Positions 12,501-27,500 of a stretch of 64,000 nucleotides of DNA are shown in pieces. Position numbers and translations under genes: made by a program. Source of the DNA: Agapetus fuscipes. Its lineage: Eukaryota; Arthropoda; Insecta; Trichoptera; Glossosomatidae. The stretch spans positions 1,798,001 to 1,862,000 of the forward strand of contig OX637339.1 in assembly GCA_951799405.1 (NCBI GenBank), written 5' to 3'. Under the pieces are notes generated by a model that was given only the letters and a program-made list of their open reading frames with translations, ran no database searches and was not told the origin of the DNA. The stretch's first letter is position 1, and each line of letters starts with the position of its first letter.

Positions 12501-15500
12501 AAAGCGCCAATTACTCAAGCAAAACCTAGTTCCTGCAAGGCTGAATGGACCTTCGGTGACCGGTCTTTGATAAAGGCACATGAATTTTTCAACCCAGTGA
12601 AGAGCATAATTTGAAATTTAATAATATTTCTGTTTTACTCTGCCAGGAATAAAACTCACCAGCTTCCGATTACAGGTCTTAAGTGTTAACCACTAGAATA
12701 CGGACCGGTTAAGGATGTATTGCAGAATAAAAATAACCTTTTTCTCAGAGTATCATCCGAGTTGCTGTCTCCCACATGCTCGCTGTATGGCAGGAACACC
12801 TCGTCTTCCATGGACAGCTGGCTGGAGCGCCTCAGGGGGTCGCTGAAGTCATTCACGGTTATACCACAGCTGAGCGCGGGGCCCCGGGCAGCCCCACCCA
12901 ACCCCAAACCAACCTCGGACGACTTCAGGAAGGTGTCGCTCCTCAGGGGATCTGTGATAGCGACAGATCTGGAAATAAAGCCTTAGTTAATTTAAAAATC
13001 AAAGAGAGAGAAAAGAATTCAGTACATCGCCAGCTTAAAGGTAAAACTAAATAAGTACTGATTCACTGATTTGAGAAATCATGGGTTAAACATTTTATTG
13101 TGAGTAACTTCTCATAGTGAGTGAACTAATTATAAGAAAGTGCCCATGAAAAAGATCTAAGCTACAGGATTTTCAAACTTTATTAGTGTTTTTTCTTCTA
13201 GAAAATAGGAAAAAAGGTGCATTTGGCCATAACTTCGACCCCGATTCAACAGATGCCATTGCATACACACAAGTTTCTGCTTTCCTATGAAGACAACTGG
13301 CCAGGTAAAACAGGTTGGTGAATTGCATTCCTCTTCACAAATCTACTTTAAAATATGTATTTATCTGAGAGACCCATGTTAGCTTAGCTTTTGACACAAA
13401 CATATGAGGAGGGTTCTAGCGTGTCTGCTTGTAGATTAATATTGAATCTTAAATATCTTTTCTTTGGGACTTTGAAAATAGATAGATTGTAGATTATAGA
13501 CTTACAATTTTTGGTCTTTAGGGTTGTCATCTTCTTTAGATTTTGAATCGGAATCAACGACAGCATCTGAACACATCACATTCTGACTTCCATCTTTATT
13601 CTTCTGCTCTGCACCATTGAACGCATCTTCTACTTTGAGGGTTTCTTCTGCCTGATCAGGGGAGTTCTCTTCCGAGTTGTCGGTGAACATCAACGAAGCA
13701 GACGAGACAGGCAACGTGGCCCCCATGTCGGCGAGGAGACAGCTTTCCAGACGCCAGTTGTAAGCGGCCAGAAGGATGAGGCTGGTGACTCTTTTGACAC
13801 GTCCGAGTTCTTCTAATGATGCTCCCCGCAGAATGATGCTGCAGCCTTTGAGATCGCTGCCGTAGCCTTCAAACACCATGAGAGTCTTGCTGTCATCTGA
13901 AACAAAGATTTTAGTTGAGTCTATACCGGTCGATAGCTCAGTTGGTAGAGTGCTTGCATTCCATGCCGTGAGCTCGGGTTCGAATCCCATTGAGCGCGAG
14001 GGTGTCAGAAATGATTTCCCGTTTCGGTGTTTATTTCAAACCCCAAAATAATAATGCCGGCAAGGTTTACTCAGCCTTCACAAGAAATGAGTACCAGCTC
14101 TCTCGGGAGCTGGGAAAACACCACTTCAATTGAAGTGGTTGGCGTAAGGCCGGCCCCCTTACCTGTAAAAATAAATAGGTTCAACTCGCCACATGCGACC
14201 CCTTCGGGGATAACGCGGCAAGAAGTTACACTATATGTGTAGCTTAGTTGCGTTGCGTTGCGTTCTATTTCTAAGATAGTTTAAGTATCACCTTGCTAGG
14301 TAGGTACTTTTCGGACTGAAGAAAGTCCTTTTCTATAATTTATAATTCAACAAGAAAATTTTTAGGAGTCGATGAATGACAAATTTGGATGTCATCAACA
14401 AAGACATTTTTCCTGATTTCTGGTTGTTAACCTGATTGCGGATAGTTTTTATTATGATGATCTGTTATAGGAGAACTTACCTCAAATAAACATAAGCCCT
14501 GCAAATTTTGACGACCTTCCCTGAAATATGGGTGACATTAGCAAAGTGAACAAGAATCCAGTATTTGAAAGTCAGCACTTCTTCATTTATAAATCTGTAA
14601 CCTAATTTTTGTTTAACAAAAAAGGATGTGGGTAACATAATGCCATCGATTGTGACTCAAATCAAAATTATAATGTGAAAATACCGTAGATATGGCATGT
14701 GACTTACAATTGAGCAGATAGAAGGCCTTGCAGGTGCCCAGCTTGGGTCTGGTGATGTGTGCGTCCACGCTGGTCACAATGTCGGCGCTGGTGCACCTCG
14801 CCACCCTCTGCAGCACGGACGCCCGCACATTGAGCACCAGTGTGATGCCACAGCGCCGCAGCTCGTCCTGCGCCAGGCGGGACACGGCCCCCTGCACCAG
14901 GACCACGTCGGGGCGCAGGGCCAGTACGCGGGCGCAGCAGTGTCGCAAGTACTCTTGCTCCTGGAAATATAATGGGGTAATTTTAATTTTAAGCATGACT
15001 CTTTGTGAGCTACAAAACCCTGTGTGAGCATTGGTTGAATAAAAAACAAGCTCGAAAGCCCTAGGTGCACCTTGGATGAATCAAGAATGAGCTCGAAAAC
15101 CCTGGGTGAGCCTTCGCTGAATCAAGATGAGCTCGAAAGCCCTGGGTGAGCCTTGGTTGAATCAAGAATGAGCTCAAAAACCCTGGGTGAGCCTTCGCTA
15201 AATCAAGATGAGCTCAAAAGCCCTGGGTGAGCCCTGGTTGAATCAAGAATGAGCTCGAAAACCCTGGGTGAGCCTTGGTTGAATCAAGAATGAGCTCAAA
15301 AACCCTGGGTGAGCCTTCCCTGAATCAAGATGAGCTCGAAAGCCCTGGGTGAGCCTTGGTTGAATCAAGAATGAGCTCAAAAACCCTGGGTGAGCCTTTG
15401 CTGAATCAAGATGAGCTCGAAAGTCCTGGGCGGGCCTTGGCTAAATCAAGGTTCTCTTCCACTCTCCTCTATCTACCAACTTTTCTCTCCATCTATGTAT

Positions 15501-18500
15501 GTCTACCTTGAGGGTGTCCGGGCTCCTGAGGGAACAGGTTCTCACTTATGCTCTCACTAAGGCGAGATTATGTCTGCAATAAAATGGAATTCTAGACTTT
15601 CAGATCCTAAGTGAATACTACATGAGGTACGACTGCTACATGAGCTATTAACCAGATTTTACATACATTGAAATGAAAAGGACAAAAAATGTAAATCAAA
15701 TTCCTTGACTTATAGGTTGGTATGAGGCTGACCACCCATACTGTAAAAAATGGTTCACTTTGCCAATGTCACCCCTGTTTCAGGGAATGTCGGCAGGAGT
15801 TGCAGGGCTTATGTTCATTTGAGTTTGGATTTTATTTGTAAGTACACATTCAGCATTTGTAAGCGCGAACTACACGTGTTTGTTTGTGGGCATACATCTG
15901 AGAGCTTTAAATGAATATATGCTTGCAACTTAGATTATAGATTATAGATTATAGATAGATAGCTTAGGAATTGGGCTTTTTAAAAGGAAATTGTTATAAC
16001 AAAACACTATTGAATATGTAGACATTTACCTGCAAGATGACTGGCTCCAAAGACACAAGTTTCCCCTCCACCCTCTGGTAAACAATGGAGCACCTCAGCA
16101 GCAGGAGTTTGGGTGCTGTCAGACGGGCGGCCATCATGCGGTGAGCCACATTCTTGGTGAAGACTACGCCCCCAATCGTGCGGGACTCCTGGGGACTGCC
16201 TCCGATCACACGCTTCACGCGGACACAGCGACGGATGTCCCATTCACTCACGTTAATATCTACAAACAAAATATAAGACAAAAACAATGAACTACCGCGA
16301 AGGCAACGTAGACCGCCGCGGCACATTGATAACTCGCCTTGAGAATGCTTTCTGCTTGAGAAAGTGAAACGTCGGCAGATAAAAGAGCTGCAAAAAGACC
16401 ATGGTCAAACTCGAGAGAAAACAAAAACCATTTGCCAAAATGTTAAATGTTTCAAAAGTCTGAGAACCAAAACACGTTTATAATTTCGACGTAGGTCCCC
16501 CGTCCGGAATGTACCTATTATTTATATTTAGTGTTCATTATTCCCTGTTTCAGGGAATGTCGGCAAGAGTTGCAGGGCTTATGTTCATTTGAGGTTTGGA
16601 TTTTATTTGTAAGTACACAACCAGCATTTGTAAGCGCGAACTACACGTGTTTGTTTGTGGGCATACATCTGAGAGCTTTGAATGAATATATCCTTGCAAC
16701 TTAGATTATAGATTATAGATTATAGTGTTCCTCACCCAGGGTTACCATGTTGGCAGCCTGCTGACACAGCGGCAGCAGGACGGAGGCCCAGGCCATGCTG
16801 AGCCCCGCCCTGGCGAGCCCCTGCACCATCAGGAGACGCAGGTGCTCTGCCCCCGCTGCCTCCACGGCCTTGCAGCGGACACTGCCCTCATTGCCAGCTA
16901 CAAATAGACAAATCCAAAGATGAAGTAATAATAATAACTTGGTGAGCACTTATTAGGTGTGAATCACATCCCTAGTAGCCATCTTGCAAGCTTTGTAGTA
17001 GGGATGGGGAAAAGTATAGATATTTCAAAATTACTGATACTATTTTTTAAATATTAACAAAACCATTTGTAAGTGTACATGCCGCACATGTATAATGTGT
17101 AAGCACTAACTTACGCGTGTCTGCCTGTGGATGTATATTAAAAATAAATGTCAATATACCTTTGCAACTCAAATAATAGAAGAATATTCATTATTTTATA
17201 CCCAAAATAGAATATCGGCAAGGCTCACTCAGCCTGCACAAGAAATGAGTCTCTAAATCTAAATCTAAATCTAAGCTGCAAGGATATCGCACGTTTAATA
17301 ATAAAGAGCAATAACTCAAAAAACATGAATGTTGGGAAAACGCGTTTGAAGTTCAGACATCCAGTACAACTTGTATGGGATGAAAAAGGCGGCCAATGTT
17401 GTATCTCGGTCATATTCGTCCAAATTGAACGGCTGTCGCATTCTACCTATTCTTCTCGCATTGTTCTTGCGTTTTATTACAAAATCTCGATTTTGCCAAT
17501 TTTCGAGTTATTTCTCTTTATTATTAAACGTGCGATATGTATCATTTGAGATTCGTATTAAATGCATTCCCACAAGCAGACATGCATAATTTTGCGCTCA
17601 CACCTACAATATAAAAACCAAATTCTCAAATGGACATAAGGCAACTCTTGCCGACCTTCCCTGAAACAGGGGTGACATTGGCAAAGTGAACCATTTTTTA
17701 CAGTATGGGTGGTCAGCCTCATACCAACCTATAAGTCAAGGAATACAAGCAATTAATTACATTTGAGTTTAAAAAAAAAAAACAAATAAGTACCTAATCA
17801 CTGAACAATTAAACAGTAAAAAAAATAAAAAGCTACTAAACATATTCTATAAAAAAAATTCTATCAAGTATCAGCCTGTAAAAATAAATGGGATCCACTC
17901 GCCACATGCGAAACCCTTCCGGGATAACGTGGCAAGAATTTGCTTGGTTACGTTTGCAGTTGCGTTTAAATGCATTGGCAAAGGCATATGAATTTTACAA
18001 TCCAGTAAAGAGCACGTTTAAAAAAGCTCTGGCTGGAATCAAACCCACAGCCTTTTAATTATGAGTTTGTAGCATTAAAGACTAGACTAAAAGCTGGTTT
18101 AAAAGACTTAAATGAATATCAAAACATACCCTCAGATTGAAGAGGTATTTGGTTTCCACTTTCACCATTCACGGCATCGTTGGGAGTATCTAGAAAAAAT
18201 AAAGTCCTTGTAAAAGTGCTCATGGAAATCAATATAATTTAGATTAATTTTGTTCAACTACTTTACTTGAGACAACACAAAACGTTTACAATAAGTACCT
18301 ACAATTATAATTTGTAGACATTATTAAATATTTTTTTTTTAGATTTTTAAGCAATGTGATCTACTCTTTCTAAATAAGGACAATTAGCTGTAAAGTAAGT
18401 TGAAACGGATATAGTGTATACTTCTTTCAAATAGTTTCTAGTCCAAAGATATTTTACACATAAGAGAACTGAAAAATAAACGAGATTGTTTTTGAGCCCT

Positions 18501-21500
18501 GGTTTGGTCGCACCGCTTGAACCACCCTTAATCCGGGCCTGGTTTTAATGGCAGCAATACCCCCTTCAACAATGTATAAATTTAAAGCCCTTTCTATGCT
18601 GGTAAACAAAATAAGCTGTATATATGTACACTTTGCTAACCTGCATTCGAGTATAAAACATTGCGTACACTCCCTTCTAACTCATAAATAGAAAAATGTA
18701 TGGAAGATAAAACAGCACCCCTTGTGAGGGATTTAGTTTTCATACATTATTTATGTTTACTTTTATCGAGGGGAGTTTATTTAATGCTTATACACAGTGT
18801 AAAGTTCACAGGATTTCTAAGCTCGTGTAAAATTAAAAAAAGGTTGACAAACAGAAAGCTACACAGACAATACAAGCACAAATACGTTTGAGAACAACAC
18901 AGATGTGTGTGCGTGTGTGTGTGTGTGTGTGATGGGTTAAGCACTATTCACAAACCTATACAAATATAAAAACAATAAAGGAGCTGTCCATATATTATGT
19001 CATTCGCATTAAAGGGGGGGGAGTCTGGTCTGCGGATGATGGCAAATGATGTACGAGTACCAAAAGTGACATCGTTCTTGTAAATACCAATTTCTACAAA
19101 ATATACGAAATATTATGTAAGTAATATAACATTATAATTTATTAAGCTCATCCATTATTACAGCAAGAGGGGGGGGGGGGGTCATTAGATAATGACTATA
19201 GGATGATTGTAAGAGGGGGGGGGGGGGGGGGGTCGAACATCGGCCAAAATCGATGACGTAATTTATGGACGGCCCCAAAGGATCATCCATTAACAAAGTT
19301 ACTGTATTAATTAAAATACTTTTTTAACTTTGTTATATAATAAAACTCAAGTGAATTGTAACAAAGTTACTGTATTAATTAAAATACTTTTTTAACTTTG
19401 TTATATAATAAAACTCAAGTGAATTGTAACAAAATTAAAAAAGTATTTTAATTAATTAAAATGTGCTTTCACAAAGTTACTGCCCAAAATCTAAATAATA
19501 TAAAGTTACTGTATATTTGTCTACTTCCAATATTTTATATTTGGATAACTTCTATTTTTCTTGAGCAGCGTTTACAGTGGCTCCAGCTACTTCAAGGGCA
19601 CCCATAGTTCACTTGCTTTTTGAAAACGAAAGCGCCTTCAAATCCTTTCTGAACGGTTCCTCGCCAGTGTACAATGTCATCTTCAAAGGTTGTCGTTTTC
19701 AATGCTTTGTACAATATTTTTGCCATTTGCTTTACTATCTAATTGTATTCCTTTGTACTTTCACTCTGGTATTCTTGTTTATACTGCACTCATTCATACC
19801 ATATTCTTTTCGAACCCTATCACCAAAATCTTACCATTGCAAAATTATTATTCCAATTACTCTATTTCCCTAATAACTAAGGGCCTGTTGCACCAACATC
19901 CAATCAATATTTGATTGACACATCAAAGTTGATTGCTCAATTTTGGTAAGAACCTCGGTTAAATATTTCTTGGAAGCGGGTAATAATATGATGGAATTTG
20001 AACAGGAAAGATGATGCACATCAGTAGGGCCGGCGCGCGGTTAAGCGACTACCCAGGGCGCCAGGTATAAAAGGGCGCCGCAGGCACCCCTTTATATCCT
20101 TTTTGTATAGATTTGAACAGTAGATGCACCTTAGAAATTTCGCCCAGGGCGCTGGTAGTGCTAAAAATGGCACTGCACATCATCAGCTGACTTACGTATA
20201 GGTATGCAACCAATTTTTTTATTTGTTGGAAGAAATCACACTTGATTCTGATTTTTGTCTGATTGGAGTTTGGTGTAACAGCCCCTTAGTAACTTTTTGT
20301 ATGGAGGATCCCAAGCTGAGTGAGGTATTCACTGATATTTTATTTGCATAGCATTTGTTTGTGAATAAGGCTTTGTGTACCTTTGCTTTGACCCCGCACA
20401 AGATGCACGGAGCTCTCCGCTAAGTTCAGGTTGAGACAGAATGATGACGTACTTTCCGTCATTGACTTTTCCCCGGGTCCTAAACAGATATAGTGATGTA
20501 ATGTTGCCACACTGCGCACAAAACCCCCGGCACTTTGAACCAGAAGCAATTTACAACTAAGGAATAGCAATGGTATCGTAGTATTGTCGACTGGTCCCTA
20601 GTCTAGTGGTTAGCGCTTGCATGTGAAAAAATGCATGTGAACTTGAAAAGCACCTCTGGCAAAATAAGTTTCACGTATATTTTTCTCAAATACTCAATAC
20701 TTAGAGTATTATGAAAAAACTTGTACTACGGGTACTGGTATAATTTTATGTATGTACCTACGCTAATACCATCGCTGTTCCTTACTTGGTTTAAAAGTAA
20801 TACAGCATGAGAAGTCAAATGGACGATTCACAGGCCGATTTTTCAATATGGACACATAAAAAAACCCCTAGTCCAAGTGACATAACAGACTGGAGAACAA
20901 AAAATGATTTTCCCATAAATCAGGGAAAAAGTTTCATTCATTTTACAACACCAAACATTCCTTTTTCAAATTTGACACATACAATTTTTTAAACAAGGCC
21001 CATAAACTATTTTTCATAAGAGATATTATGACGTATGCATATTTTAAGCCAGTTGTTATTGATTTTTGAAAAATCGGCCATTTAATTATTTTATTGTGAT
21101 AAACATTACTTACAATGAAATCTGAGAAATATTAATTAACACAATGGATATGGATTATCATATGAAAGTACACTCGCAGCATGTGTGCGCACAAACCTTC
21201 ACATGCCTGTTTGTGTATGTGCATGGGGAGTGAAATTCAAACGTTAATAACTCTGTAAAAAAACATTTTTTGATGAGAATGAGTAAAACTTTTTGTCCCA
21301 TATAAAAGTTTTTAGGTTAGGTCCACGGGAGATATAAAAATCAAACACACGTCTTGAGGCCAACCTTGCATGGTTCACACAAGAAGAAACGGAAGAAAAT
21401 GAATGGACTCAGAACTAATTTGAATTTACAACTTTTCTCCAGGCGGGCAAACGTCACAGAACTACAGTCAATAACAAATTATTTAAATTTAATTAATTTA

Positions 21501-24500
21501 ATTAAATTATTTGTTTGCCTTTTTACCCTAGCAACCAGTTTCAGTTTTTTGTTTATGGTATTTGTTCCAAAATTGTATGGCAGCTACGCCTTCTTGTCTT
21601 TGATTATCTATTGATTTTTCCATTTCAGAACATTTGTCAATGAGCCTTTGTGCAAGTCTGCAACAGTGTTTGGTGAGTGTGCTTTTGCAGTGGCGGCTCC
21701 AAGGGTATGGAACCAACTGCCATTTGTTGTTCGAGAGATTGCCGACAGCAGTCACTTAAAAAGACGTCTCCGAGACCAATTTGTTCACTCTGATTGATAA
21801 CTGATTCATCATCATTCGAACATGTGATTTCAAGATCAAGATATTGGTTCTTTGCCCGAGGGGGTCAAATTGCTGATCTTTCTAGCGTATTTGGAATAGA
21901 ATTAAGCTGGTTTGATCCCCGCTTGGGTCATTTGACCATAACTTTAATCCTTGTACAACAGATGTCATTGGGTAATTATTAATTAATAATTCAGTAAAAT
22001 ATACATTAATGAATTATTAATTGATGATATCAATACCTGTTCCTGGCCAGGCAGAACAGGTTGGTGAAATGCATTCCTCTTCACAAATCTAGGCTAAAAA
22101 AAAAAGATATGAAATAAAAGTGACTTTGTGTATGATTACGGCGAGTATATTAAATTCCACAACCGGTTTTATCTTCAGGTGGCTTTCAGTGTGACAGTCA
22201 GATGTGACACTCAGGTGTGATTTAAGTTTTATACTTTTCTTCTTCTGTGCTGCCACACTAAGGTATTTTTTCCCATTCTTAAATAGGTATAAGATAGGTT
22301 TGAACACAGACAATTTGAGTATATTTACCAAATTCTCCAGGGCCTGCCATTGCAGAATTGACAGGTCTGTACAAAGCGTAGTCTATGAAGGTTGGATGTT
22401 CCGTAGCAGATTCTATCAGTCCTTCATTTATCATGGACACACATAGACTACTGGCTTGTACCCTGAAAAATAAAACACTAATTATAAAAGCATTCAAGAT
22501 TTAATTTCAAGAGTACAATGAGATGGTTCAGGCATTTAGATAGAGTGGATGATAAACGACTGACAAAAAGAGTGTACAAAGGCAATGCCGAAAGTAAGCG
22601 TGGAAGGAAAAGAATGGATGAATCAAATATGAATTTGTTGTACATATATAAACATTTTTTTTCAAAAAGCTTTTTAAGTAAGATGGCACTGCTACGGTAC
22701 TAAAATGCTACTAAGCAACACACAACACACAAGTGTAACTTATTGATGCGTTTTTTTCCGAAGAGGTTGCATCTCTTATGGTGCTCACTCATAAGGTCAT
22801 CAACGGCTTAATTGACATTCCCACGCTGTTGGAGGGCTACAGATTGTATGTGCCTGACGACTACAACCGAGGGCGAGGACATGATCTATTTCATGTACCA
22901 AAAAGCCGTACTGATGTCGTGGCGCAACACCCTGTGACTCGGAGTATAAAGCTCTTAAATACAAGTCTAATATAGACATTTTTTATTGTAATTTATTAAG
23001 ATTTAAAAATCTAGCAATAGAGTTTCTCCCAGCGTGTTGATAGCTGTGAGGGTGCACTGTAATTAGGGTAACCTGTTGTGCACAAAAAAAACTAAAACAA
23101 AAAAAAAACTAAAAAAAATAAATTGCACAGAATCTGCACTCGACTTTCTTGCAAAAATTAACCCACTGTATGACGTATGTAAAGCTATAATCATCTACCA
23201 GCTTATGCAGTTTCAATGAAAATATAATATATCGATAATAAATCAATTTTATTCCACGGCGGTGTGTACCTGCATACCCGTGCGAGTATGGAAATAGCCA
23301 TATAAATTCTTAAGTGAATAAAAAATATTTAGATGATTTATTTGGTGAGCGCCGTTTTGTGTGAATCACACCTCAAGAGTCCTCTGCGAGGTTGGTCTTC
23401 TCTGGAAAAAGCGCCAATTACACAAGAAAGATCCTCGACTCATAGGTTGGTATGAAGCTGATTTCTGTACTGTACTGTACTGTATCCTGCCACCGTTTCA
23501 TTAGGGGTGGCCGGTACCTCCGCAGATGCGCCTCCACTTTTTGCTGTCATCACCTTTTTCATACATACTCTTCTCTTATTCTCACTCTGCAGGATCCATT
23601 CTTTCGCAATCTCACCTATTTGGTCTAATCATTCTTTCCTCAGCCTTCCCCTTCCACGCTTTCCTCTGACATTTCCTTTGTACACTTTCTGCATTAGTTG
23701 TTCATCATCCATTCTTTCAAGATGTCTGAACCATCTCATCGTACTTTTTTGTACTTTCATTCTCATATTCTCTTTTATACCACACTCGTTCATCACTCAA
23801 GCATTACGTACTCTATCACTCAGTGTCTTTCCAGCCATTGCTCTCAGGTAAGCCATTTCAACCGTACTTACATACTTTACTCAGCTCACATTCATTAAGC
23901 CTCACTTCCACCAACCAATATGCCATTGTGGACCGCCGATCTCATATTCTTCGTAAGTTTCCTATTCCTTGTAATGCTTCCAATCATTTCCATTACACTT
24001 CTTCCTCTACTAGCGCGCTTTTCCAATTATTTCGTCAATTTCGCATTCGACTCAAACTTGCTTCCCAGATAATCAAATTCTTTCACGACCTCCACTCTTT
24101 TTTCATTCAATCTTATCTCAATTTTCTCGCCTTTCTCAGTCCTCCTAAAGTGTAAAAAATAATTCACTTTGTTAATGTCACCCCTGTTTCAAGGAAGGTC
24201 GGCAAGAGTTGCAGGTTTTATGTTCATTTGAGATTTGGTTTTAATTTGTAAGTACAAATTCAGCATTCGTAAGCGCGAACTTACACGTACCTGTTTGTGG
24301 GCATGCATTTCATATTAGTTTTGAATGTTTATATTTCATTGCAACTTTATTCTAGATTATTATAGATGGTAATTGAACCCTTCTGTATGCAAACTAGGAC
24401 TTTGTATGGTGGGTAAACTTATTAGTTATATTTTGAAAAAGTAACGACTGATTATTATTGGTATTTATAAAATTTTAAGAATGGCAGCCTTTTATCTATT

Positions 24501-27500
24501 TTTAACCCTTTGACTACCAAGAAAATTGCTAATACATTTTGTATGGAAAATTTTCACTTTGTATGGCGGCTATACTTTTGATTCACTTTTTGGAAAAAAT
24601 AATGATGGCAATATATAGGTTATTATTATTGTTTTACATTTGCTCTACATTATTTTTTTATTAACCCTCTAACTGCCGAGAATTTTTCCATTATTTTTTT
24701 CTTTTATATGGCAACTCCCTAAACCGAGATTATGATGAAGAAATTATTATAATTATTAGATAGCACTATTATTTAAATGGATTCACAAAAAAATTAAGAA
24801 AAATCGTCGGAGCCGTTTTTGAGAAAATCGCATTTTAAATTTTCAGCTCTTCGGAAGCCATCTTGAATTTTCAAAAAAGTAAAAAAAAAATGATTACAAA
24901 CTAAATAATTAAGCTTGTTCTTTCTAAAAAATTTAAAACAAATTTAAATATCTTGCATTTTAATAGGTTTTTGTAATATTTTCGATTTAAAATTTCAGGT
25001 CGTGTAAACGGTGCTTTATATTTATTTTTTCAAAAAAATTTTTTTGTTAATTTGTAGAAATTTATGTTGTCCATAATATTGTAGATAATTATATTTTTGT
25101 TGACCCCTTAACTTTCGAGAAAATCACAATCGTTTGTTTTTTTCATATGGCAGCCCATAGACACAGATTAGTAAGAGTGTTGTTATAACTAATTTATTAA
25201 GTTAAAAATTAATTAGTGGCAACTCTGAAAATTTAAGAAAAATTCTTGGAGCCGTTTTTGAGAAAAGTGCTATTTTATGTTTTTTTTGTATCGCAGCCAT
25301 CTTGAATTTTCAAGTTGGTGTAATGTCATGTTATTCATACTTAATACATGTCCAAAAAAGTTGATGTAGCCAAAATTTGGTATCTCTAGGTCTTATACTT
25401 TGGAAAGTGACACACACACATACATACATACATACATACATACATACATACATACATACATACATACATACAGACGGACGTTTTTGAAAGATAGTGTTTT
25501 TTGGCATGTCCTGCACCAGGACAACTCATTTCCGTGAAAACCTCGAAATTTTTTTTTCACACCAAATCATAACTTTCTTTTATAGCCTTCGGCTATAGCA
25601 AGAAAGTAAAAATGTCGTGCGTGGAACCTATTTATTATTACAGGTAAGGGGGCTGGCCAACGACTTCAGTTGAAGTGGAGGTTTCCCAGCTCCCGAGGGG
25701 CTGATACTCATTTCTTGTGAAGGCTGCTCAGTTAACCTTGCTGGTATTTTATTTTGGCTTTGAAATAAACACTGACACGGGAAATCAATTCTGACACCCT
25801 TGGTGGGATTCAAACTCAAGTTCTCGGCATGGAATGCAAGCACTCTACCAACTGAGCTATCGACCGGACTTGCTATTTGGACTCTTGTAAAAATAAAAAG
25901 TTAAACAAGGAGAGTTCAAACAGTGTATTCTATTGATTAAAATTACCTTGTCGATACATTTTCATGTTCAATAAGCCACTGCAGGATGTCGCCTCCTCTC
26001 CATACACCAGGATATCGAACCAGACGGTACCTGAAAACATAAAAAAATTCAAAAAGATTATACATTATAGATTTCCTCTAGGGTCACAAGTCTCAGCCAT
26101 GAATCATAAAGAAAGCAGGATTCTTTGGTAGACTTCTTTGTTGGTGACCTGATCACGGCATCATGTTACATCAATTATAGATTAATGCAACCATTTGAAT
26201 TTTTAAATAAGTAATGCAACCAATTTTTTTATTATTTATTATTTGGTATGCGGCTGACCACCCATACTGTAAAAAATGGTTCACTTTGCCAATGTCACCC
26301 CTGTTTCAGGGAAGGACGGCAAGAGTTGCAGGGCTTATGTTCATTTGAGATTGGGTTTTTATATTGTAGGTCCACATGCGGCATGTGTTAGCGCGAAATT
26401 ATACATGCCTGCTTGTGGGAATGCATTTAATATAAATCTTAAATGATATATATCTTTGCAGCTTAGATTAGATTAGATTAGATTTAAAAATAAAGACTCT
26501 GCTGTATAAAGCAATAAAATAAGACATAAACCTGTGCTGTTGCAATGGCAGCAATTGACAGAGTCTCCGGAATGTATCATGGAGAGCCTCCAGCCTGGCT
26601 ATCTCAGGTTCCACTTCCACCACCCTTCTGCCTTCTCCGCTGGCTCCGGGTCCTCCCAGTAGGAAACCCTGCTGCTCCCGTCCTTGCTGAGGCTTCTCAA
26701 TCTCTTTCGGAACTTTTTCCTATAAAAATATATTTAAAATCTGCTGAAAATAGGATTTTAACTGATATAATACATAGCATAAGGGGACACCCATATTTGT
26801 AAAGGATAAGAGAGATGAAATCCGCACACTGACCACCCATACTGTAAAAAATGGTTTACTTTGCTAATGTCACTCCTGTTTCAGGGAAGGTCGGCAAAAG
26901 TTGCAAGATTTATGTATATCAGAAGTTTGGATTTTAATTTTCGAGTACACATTCAGTATTTGTAAACACGAACTTACACGTATTGTTTGTGGGCATGCAT
27001 TTAATATTTGTTTTGAATATTACTAAATCTTTGTAACTTAGATTATAGATTATTATAGATAAATAAAATAATGCTGGTTCGATTCCTGTCAGCCTCCTTT
27101 ACGATAACTTTGAGCCTGGTTCAACAGATTATTACTTAATAATGCATTAAAATAACAAAAAATAAAACATATAATTATTAATTGATCATGTTGATATCTG
27201 TTTCTAACCAGGCGAAACAGGTTGGTGAATTGCATTTCTCTTCAAAAATCTATGAAAAGAAAATCATCATGTTGAAAAAACCCATCTCAGATATGGGAAA
27301 ATCATCTCAAGGCTCCAGCTCCAATAGACCACAGCAACAGATCCTGAGAAGCAACTTTAAAAAGCAATGAATTTCAATACTCCACTACCTTGAGATTCTC
27401 TTGGATAGCTTTCAGATCAGCCGACAGTGGCTGGCCGCTGTCCATGGACTGCAGATACCCCAGCACGGCGCGGCAGCAGTACGTGCACACTCTCAGGCCG

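Noticed and set aside
13934..13990. Possible functional tRNA gene
   Set aside because: A and B boxes are present, but the same head occurs in many copies with a long common body, so it is a SINE.
19140..19235. G-quadruplex regulatory element
   Set aside because: The G runs are part of a MITE present twice in the window, so they are not gene-specific.
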